Position numbers and translations under genes: made by a program. Of a DNA stretch of 8,552 nt, positions 5,849 to 8,552 are shown one piece after another. This stretch comes from JBBAEA01 sp041656175 (GTDB lineage Bacteria; Myxococcota_A; Bradymonadia; UBA4248), in the NCBI GenBank assembly GCA_041656175.1, contig JBBAEA010000141.1, forward strand, positions 1 through 8,552. Direction: 5' to 3'. The stretch's first letter is position 1; each line of letters opens with the position of its first letter. The notes beneath the pieces were generated by a model. That model had not been told where the DNA came from and made no database searches. It saw nothing but the letters and a program-made list of their open reading frames with translations.

Positions 5849-6760
5849 CTAAATCTTTGGACCTGAGTAAAGGTATTGGAACGCGTGTTTTGGCGTTTGG
5901 ATGCTGTTTATTTCTTCGCGTATTTGAGCAGCACCCTGTCGCAATAGTTGTTCAAGAATAACAGATTCCGTACTGCTTGGGTAAACGAGTTGCACTTCAC
6001 CGTCGATGCCAGCGCGTTTTTTGAGATCTTGTATGGCGGAGTAAAAGCCACCGAGTTCATCGACGAGCTTGTGCTTTTTCGCCTGCGCTCCCGTAAATAC
6101 ACGGCCATCGGCGAGTTTGAGCACTTCTTCTCGTGGTATATCGCGTGCTTCTGCGACGGCGTCCACGAATTGTGCGTAAATATCGAGTCCTAGCTGGCTA
6201 AAGTAAGCTTCATCGTCTGGGGTAAATGGCCTCAACGGCGAGCCGCTGTCTTTGTAGGGGCCAGTTTTGATGGTAGCTACTTTTAGCTTGAGGAAGTCTA
6301 GGATTTCGGTCACGTTCATAATTTGTGAAATGACACCGATAGAGCCAGTAAGGGTGGAAGAGTTGGCGTAGATTCGAGGACCTGCACATGCGATGTAGTA
6401 GGCGCCGGAAGCGGCGACGTTTCCCATAGAAATAATGGCAGGCTTATTGAGTGCCTTGACGGCTTCATAAATCTCTTGGCTTGCGCCAACCGACCCGCCT
6501 GGAGACTCAAGCCGAATAAGGACGCCTTGAATGTCTTCACGGTCGGAGAATTGCATGAGGTTTCGAACAATTTTATCCGAGCTTTCTATAGGACCCGAAA
6601 TTTCGACGACACCAACTTTAGGGGCATCATTGCTCGTTGAAACTAATCCGACGTAGAGAGAGGTCGAAAAGATGAGAAGAATAAAAAACATAAAAGCCAA
6701 GACTATGACCACAGTCCAAAGGCCACGATTCTCTTTTTTTTGTTTTGGGGCAGCATCCAT
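5849..6760 (-). CDS. sppA: Signal peptide peptidase SppA, short 36K type (peptidase family S49)
   Basis: This 303-aa membrane-bound serine protease would degrade cleaved signal peptides, and possibly other peptides, at the outer face of the inner membrane. A charged N-terminus (KQKKENR) precedes one transmembrane helix at about residues 15-38. The S49 domain begins near residue 48 (VGVVEISGPI). LESPGGSV lies at 84-91. The nucleophile Ser118 is in GNVAASGAYYIA, and the general base Lys170 is in GPYKDSGSP, which gives the Ser/Lys dyad of SppA. LTGSIGV (137-143) is also typical. The length matches the single-domain (SppA36K) form rather than the 67K double-domain E. coli form. The start codon has a GGAG (6768-6771) 7 nt upstream. 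The gene ends at a strong terminator and appears monocistronic; a 12-bp hairpin lies about 65 nt before its start. The three lipoprotein genes upstream on the other strand are tempting as substrates of signal processing, but nothing shows a link. Confidence 0.95.
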   Translation of the reverse strand: MDAAPKQKKENRGLWTVVIVLAFMFFILLIFSTSLYVGLVSTSNDAPKVGVVEISGPIESSDKIVRNLMQFSDREDIQGVLIRLESPGGSVGASQEIYEAVKALNKPAIISMGNVAASGAYYIACAGPRIYANSSTLTGSIGVISQIMNVTEILDFLKLKVATIKTGPYKDSGSPLRPFTPDDEAYFSQLGLDIYAQFVDAVAEARDIPREEVLKLADGRVFTGAQAKKHKLVDELGGFYSAIQDLKKRAGIDGEVQLVYPSSTESVILEQLLRQGAAQIREEINSIQTPKHAFQYLYSGPKI

Positions 6761-6824
6761 GAATAAACTCCGTCTGTTTAGTGCCTTAAAAAGTTCAAAG
6801 CACCTCTAGACTTACCCCTATAGC

Positions 6825-6852
6825 AGAAGAGAGACTTAAAAGTCTCTCTTCT
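6825..6852. repeat. 12-bp perfect hairpin upstream of sppA
   Basis: AGAAGAGAGACT (6825-6836) and AGTCTCTCTTCT (6841-6852) pair perfectly around the loop TAAA. It lies 64 nt upstream of the sppA start. Neither strand has a following T-run, so it could be a leader stem-loop of sppA or the remains of a terminator. No regulator-specific motif is recognised. Confidence 0.55.
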
Positions 6853-6884
6853 AGCAAGTGAAATTCCCCTCAAAATCCATTTTA

Positions 6885-7073
6885 CTAATTTTCATCGTGA
6901 AAAGGGGGTTCACGAACAAAGACGCAAATCCATGCCAAGAACAAACAATCCTGTCCACTTTGTTCTCTAATGTCGACGCTTATCCTGTCGTCCTGCATTA
7001 GGATGATGCGCAGCTTTGAAGCATCGAGCCGTCTATAATCCGTCAAAAAGCGCGATAGTTCGCAGTAGCGCAT
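6885..7073 (-). CDS. Small open frame of doubtful reality (62 aa)
   Basis: The frame runs from an ATG at 7071-7073 to a TAA at 6885-6887, between mraZ and sppA on their strand. It has no clear Shine-Dalgarno sequence, and an in-frame TGA lies two codons upstream. The product begins MRYCELSRFLTDYRRL and ends with a hydrophobic patch (CLFLAWICVFV) and a charged tail; I recognise no family. It may be a small protein, a decayed gene or chance. It is recorded because it is the only frame of any size in this 560-bp gap. Confidence 0.2.
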   Translation of the reverse strand: MRYCELSRFLTDYRRLDASKLRIILMQDDRISVDIREQSGQDCLFLAWICVFVREPPFHDEN

Positions 7074-7319
7074 GTTTCACTGTCGTATTGAGTATGCGAC
7101 GCCATGGGGCGCAAATTCCTTGCAAGATCAATACGCCTAGCTGTGCTGCCGTCCGTGGCTTAGGCCATAGTCTTTGAACTAGACCCTTACAACGCGTATA
7201 CGAGACACGCATAGTAAGCTCGAAACGCGATAAACCCTGAAGTTTATCGAATAAAAATCAAACTTTTAAGAAACAATAGAATTCTGTGTTTAGTTTAGCG
7301 AATATAGTTAAACTTTAGA
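7074..7319. other. Intergenic DNA after mraZ, no rsmH
   Basis: No gene is seen. The region contains a perfect 8-bp hairpin CGATAAAC-CCTGAA-GTTTATCG (7228-7235, 7242-7249) and, at its mraZ end, a 9-bp direct repeat TAGTTAAAC (7305-7313 and 7321-7329, crossing the mraZ stop codon). In most bacteria rsmH and ftsL would directly follow mraZ here; neither is present. Confidence 0.5.
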
Positions 7320-7796
7320 TTAGTTAAACAGAATTTTAGAGTAAGCTTTTTTGAGGTTTTCGGATGAAGACAAGAAGATGCCCTGCTGCACAGCCTCTAG
7401 CGCTTCCTCCCACCTTTTTGCAGCCCAAAGTTCGACGCGTCCTCTTTGCCCTACCCACACGACGTCTTTTTCGAGGCCTGCAAAAGCCTTTAAAAGCGGG
7501 GCGATGAGGATACGTCCTTGCGCATCAAGCTGACACTCTAGCGCGGAAGCCCCAAAGAAGCGATCCAGCAAGTCCGCATCCTCACCCGGTAGTTGCGCAT
7601 ATCCTTGCGACAATTCCTCGAATCCTTGAGCCGAAAAAACAAACAACTGTTTTGAAAGTCCATAGCAGACGATGAGTTTCTCACCGATGAAATCCGTTGC
7701 AGTTCCTAGCAAGCCTTCGCGAAATTTCTTGGGCACCGCTACACGACCCTTAGAGTCGAGTACATGTTCGTATGTGCCACGAAAAAACACGCTCAC
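7320..7796 (-). CDS. mraZ: Transcriptional regulator MraZ
   Basis: This 158-aa DNA-binding regulator usually heads the division/cell-wall (dcw) cluster and binds repeated GTGGG boxes in its own promoter. It has two AbrB/SpoVT-like half domains. The first carries HVLDSKGRVAVPKKFR (residues 11-26) and the second LDAQGRILIAPLL (90-102); these are the D-x-K/Q-G-R signatures of MraZ. VGQRGRVELW (115-124) is also typical. The frame is open upstream to 7904, but the start is placed at the GTG at 7794-7796. The family begins just before FFRGTYEHVLD, a GAGGA Shine-Dalgarno lies 7 nt upstream, and the extra codons would run through the MraZ boxes. The resulting length is close to that of E. coli MraZ (about 150 aa). 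It is unusual that no rsmH follows; the next clear gene on the strand is sppA, 559 bp away. Autoregulation is likely because the boxes are intact. Confidence 0.95.
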   Translation of the reverse strand: MSVFFRGTYEHVLDSKGRVAVPKKFREGLLGTATDFIGEKLIVCYGLSKQLFVFSAQGFEELSQGYAQLPGEDADLLDRFFGASALECQLDAQGRILIAPLLKAFAGLEKDVVWVGQRGRVELWAAKRWEEALEAVQQGIFLSSSENLKKAYSKILFN

Positions 7797-7803
7797 TTTA
7801 ATT

Positions 7804-7808
7804 TCCTC
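7804..7808 (-). promoter_or_regulatory. Shine-Dalgarno of mraZ, deciding a GTG start
   Basis: GAGGA on the minus strand ends 7 nt before the GTG at 7796. No comparable site precedes the upstream in-frame ATG at 7902-7904, so this supports the shorter 158-aa protein. A second GTG two codons later (7788-7790) is possible but less well spaced. Confidence 0.75.
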
Positions 7809-7853
7809 AAAATAGAGTTGTTTGTGGCGGATAGAGAGTTTATAGGGTGAACT

Positions 7854-7890
7854 CCCCACCTCGCCCCACCAACATTGTCTTAGTCCCCAC
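7854..7890 (-). promoter_or_regulatory. MraZ-box operator, three GTGGGG repeats
   Basis: On the minus strand GTGGGG occurs at 7885-7890, 7864-7869 and 7854-7859. The last two are exactly 10 bp apart, and the first is 21 bp (two helical turns) upstream. MraZ is known to bind arrays of GTGGG-type boxes spaced by about one DNA turn in front of its own gene. The boxes lie 58-94 bp before the corrected start codon, which strongly suggests autoregulation by the product. Confidence 0.85.
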
Positions 7891-7900
7891 TTCTTGTCAA
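7872..7900 (-). promoter_or_regulatory. Possible mraZ promoter with perfect -35
   Basis: TTGACA (7895-7900, minus strand) is a perfect -35 hexamer. No strong -10 lies at 17 bp; the best at 17-18 bp (CAATGT or AATGTT) is poor. The distal MraZ box falls in the spacer, where a bound protein would block RNA polymerase. A TATAAA at 7839-7844 is an alternative -10 that would place the boxes across its -35 region. Confidence 0.4.
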
Positions 7901-7904
7901 GCAA

Positions 7905-8466
7905 AAAAACAAAAGAAATTAAAATGGCAAGTTTTTAACCCTATCTTAAAATATGGAGAGTGAGCAGTGAATTAGCAAACATATAGGTCTGGTGACCAAA
8001 CGTGAATGTTATACGTTGTTGGAAGCCATAAGCTTAAGTTTACGCGTACGATGCTGGGGTTAGACGAATTTAATTTTATTTGTGCGGCGTCGTGTCTTTC
8101 GATCTCGCTTGAGTTATAGCTTGTTTTTGAGGGGTGGGGATGGGTGGGGAAAGAACTGGGTTTTGTACGAATAGCAGCTCATTTTTGTGTGTAGGAGCAC
8201 GAAGGCTTGATGTGTGGGTATATTTTGTTGTTTTTTTCTGCTATTTCAGTCTAGGATTTCTTCTGTGATTTTAGTCTAGAGTTTGCATTAAGCGAGACCT
8301 TTGCACGGATAGAAATTGTGAATTTATTTTTACAAATCCGATGCAGTTTTAAACAAAATGAGACATTTTGTAGAGAAATATAAGCTAAAAATGCTAATAA
8401 AATAAGGCAGGGTGAAGATAGAATAACATTTTATTCGAAAAGTGCTTAAAAGAGTGCTTTCTTAGT
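7905..8466. other. AT-rich region upstream of mraZ, no gene recognised
   Basis: No reading frame of more than 60 codons or familiar content is visible on either strand, and no tRNA or rRNA is recognised. Notable elements are GGTC-TGGT-GACC (7987-7998), the G-run motif at 8131-8149, a direct repeat ATTT(C/T)AGTCTAG (8243-8254 and 8268-8279, 25 bp apart), and a perfect 8-bp hairpin ACAAAATG-AGA-CATTTTGT (8353-8371). Confidence 0.5.
8131..8149 (+). promoter_or_regulatory. G-quadruplex motif that also forms a GTGGGG pair
   Basis: GGGGTGGGGATGGGTGGGG has four runs of three or more G with loops of 1, 2 and 1 bases, the canonical pattern of a very stable short-loop G-quadruplex. It also contains GTGGGG twice with a 10-bp period (8134-8139 and 8144-8149), the same spacing as the proximal pair in the mraZ operator but on the opposite strand. 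Which of the two meanings applies, if either, cannot be told from the sequence. Confidence 0.5.
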
Positions 8467-8543
8467 GCCACAGCCGTCCAGGCTGTGGCCGCTTCGCGCG
8501 CGGCCTCAGCCGCGACCAATCGCTGACATCCATGTCGCGATTG
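8467..8543. repeat. GC-rich cluster of three adjoining hairpins
   Basis: A perfect 9-bp hairpin (GCCACAGCC / GGCTGTGGC, 8467-8489, loop GTCCA) abuts a 6-bp one (GGCCGC / GCGGCC, 8487-8505). A third follows (CAATCGC / GCGATTG, 8517-8543, with an inner GACA/TGTC stem after one bulged T). An alternative 6-bp stem, CGCGAC / GTCGCG (8511-8539), competes with the third. The block is far more GC-rich than the AT-rich DNA before it and runs to the window edge, so it may be the start of a longer repeat element or structured RNA. Confidence 0.55.
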
Positions 8544-8552
8544 AAGGGGAGG

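Noticed and set aside
7074..7319. Possible tRNA or small RNA between mraZ and sppA
   Set aside because: No cloverleaf, CCA end or T-loop motif was found. Only short hairpins without T-tracts are visible.
7774..7790. GCCACGAAAAAACACG inside mraZ resembling the intergenic CACGAAA repeat
   Set aside because: It encodes the conserved FFRGT start of MraZ, so the likeness is coincidence.
7797..7904. N-terminal extension of MraZ to 194 aa
   Set aside because: The added residues have no counterpart in the family and would be encoded by the MraZ-box operator; a good Shine-Dalgarno sequence marks the GTG at 7796.

Overview
This window most likely comes from a Myxococcota/Bradymonadota-type (former deltaproteobacterial) bacterium of medium-to-low GC content. 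The evidence is three tandem secreted lipoproteins. Two of them are extremely cysteine-rich, and one carries the 'GYANC...DGCE...DPNNCGAC' signature that I associate with Myxococcota and their relatives. This assignment is an inference from protein style, not from a marker-gene search.

Layout. Positions 1-371 are non-coding, with small palindromes and an extended -10 promoter. Three plus-strand lipoprotein genes follow: 372-1658 (428 aa, a two-half protein possibly of lipid-binding TULIP type), 1932-2696 (254 aa, 33 Cys) and 3368-5617 (749 aa, 85 Cys). Each has its own Shine-Dalgarno sequence, and the genes are separated by repeat-laden intergenic DNA: a 45-nt hairpin at 1729-1773, and a 37-bp plus ~100-bp tandem-repeat region at 2727-3145. 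On the minus strand, converging on the third lipoprotein, lie sppA (5849-6760, a membrane-anchored S49 signal peptide peptidase with an intrinsic terminator) and, farther upstream, mraZ (7320-7796, start corrected to a GTG). The mraZ gene has an array of GTGGGG MraZ boxes in front of it but no rsmH/dcw partner behind it. The last 650 bases hold no recognisable gene. They contain a G-run motif that also looks like a second MraZ-box pair, and a GC-rich cluster of hairpins at the window end.

Main points for a second look. (1) Every cysteine of the 749-aa lipoprotein fits a strict modular code: one lipid-modified Cys, ten six-Cys modules (A) and three eight-Cys modules (B), with the final part built as three A-A'-B super-repeats. 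The B module looks like an undescribed domain. (2) All three lipoproteins share a C-E-[F/L]-x-D start after the lipidated cysteine, which may be a lipoprotein sorting or surface-export signal. (3) mraZ is separated from the division cluster yet keeps its operator, and a second GTGGGG pair lies about 250 bp away.

How the genes work together: the three lipoproteins probably form a locus of envelope or surface proteins. sppA and mraZ are housekeeping-type genes with no evident functional link to them.
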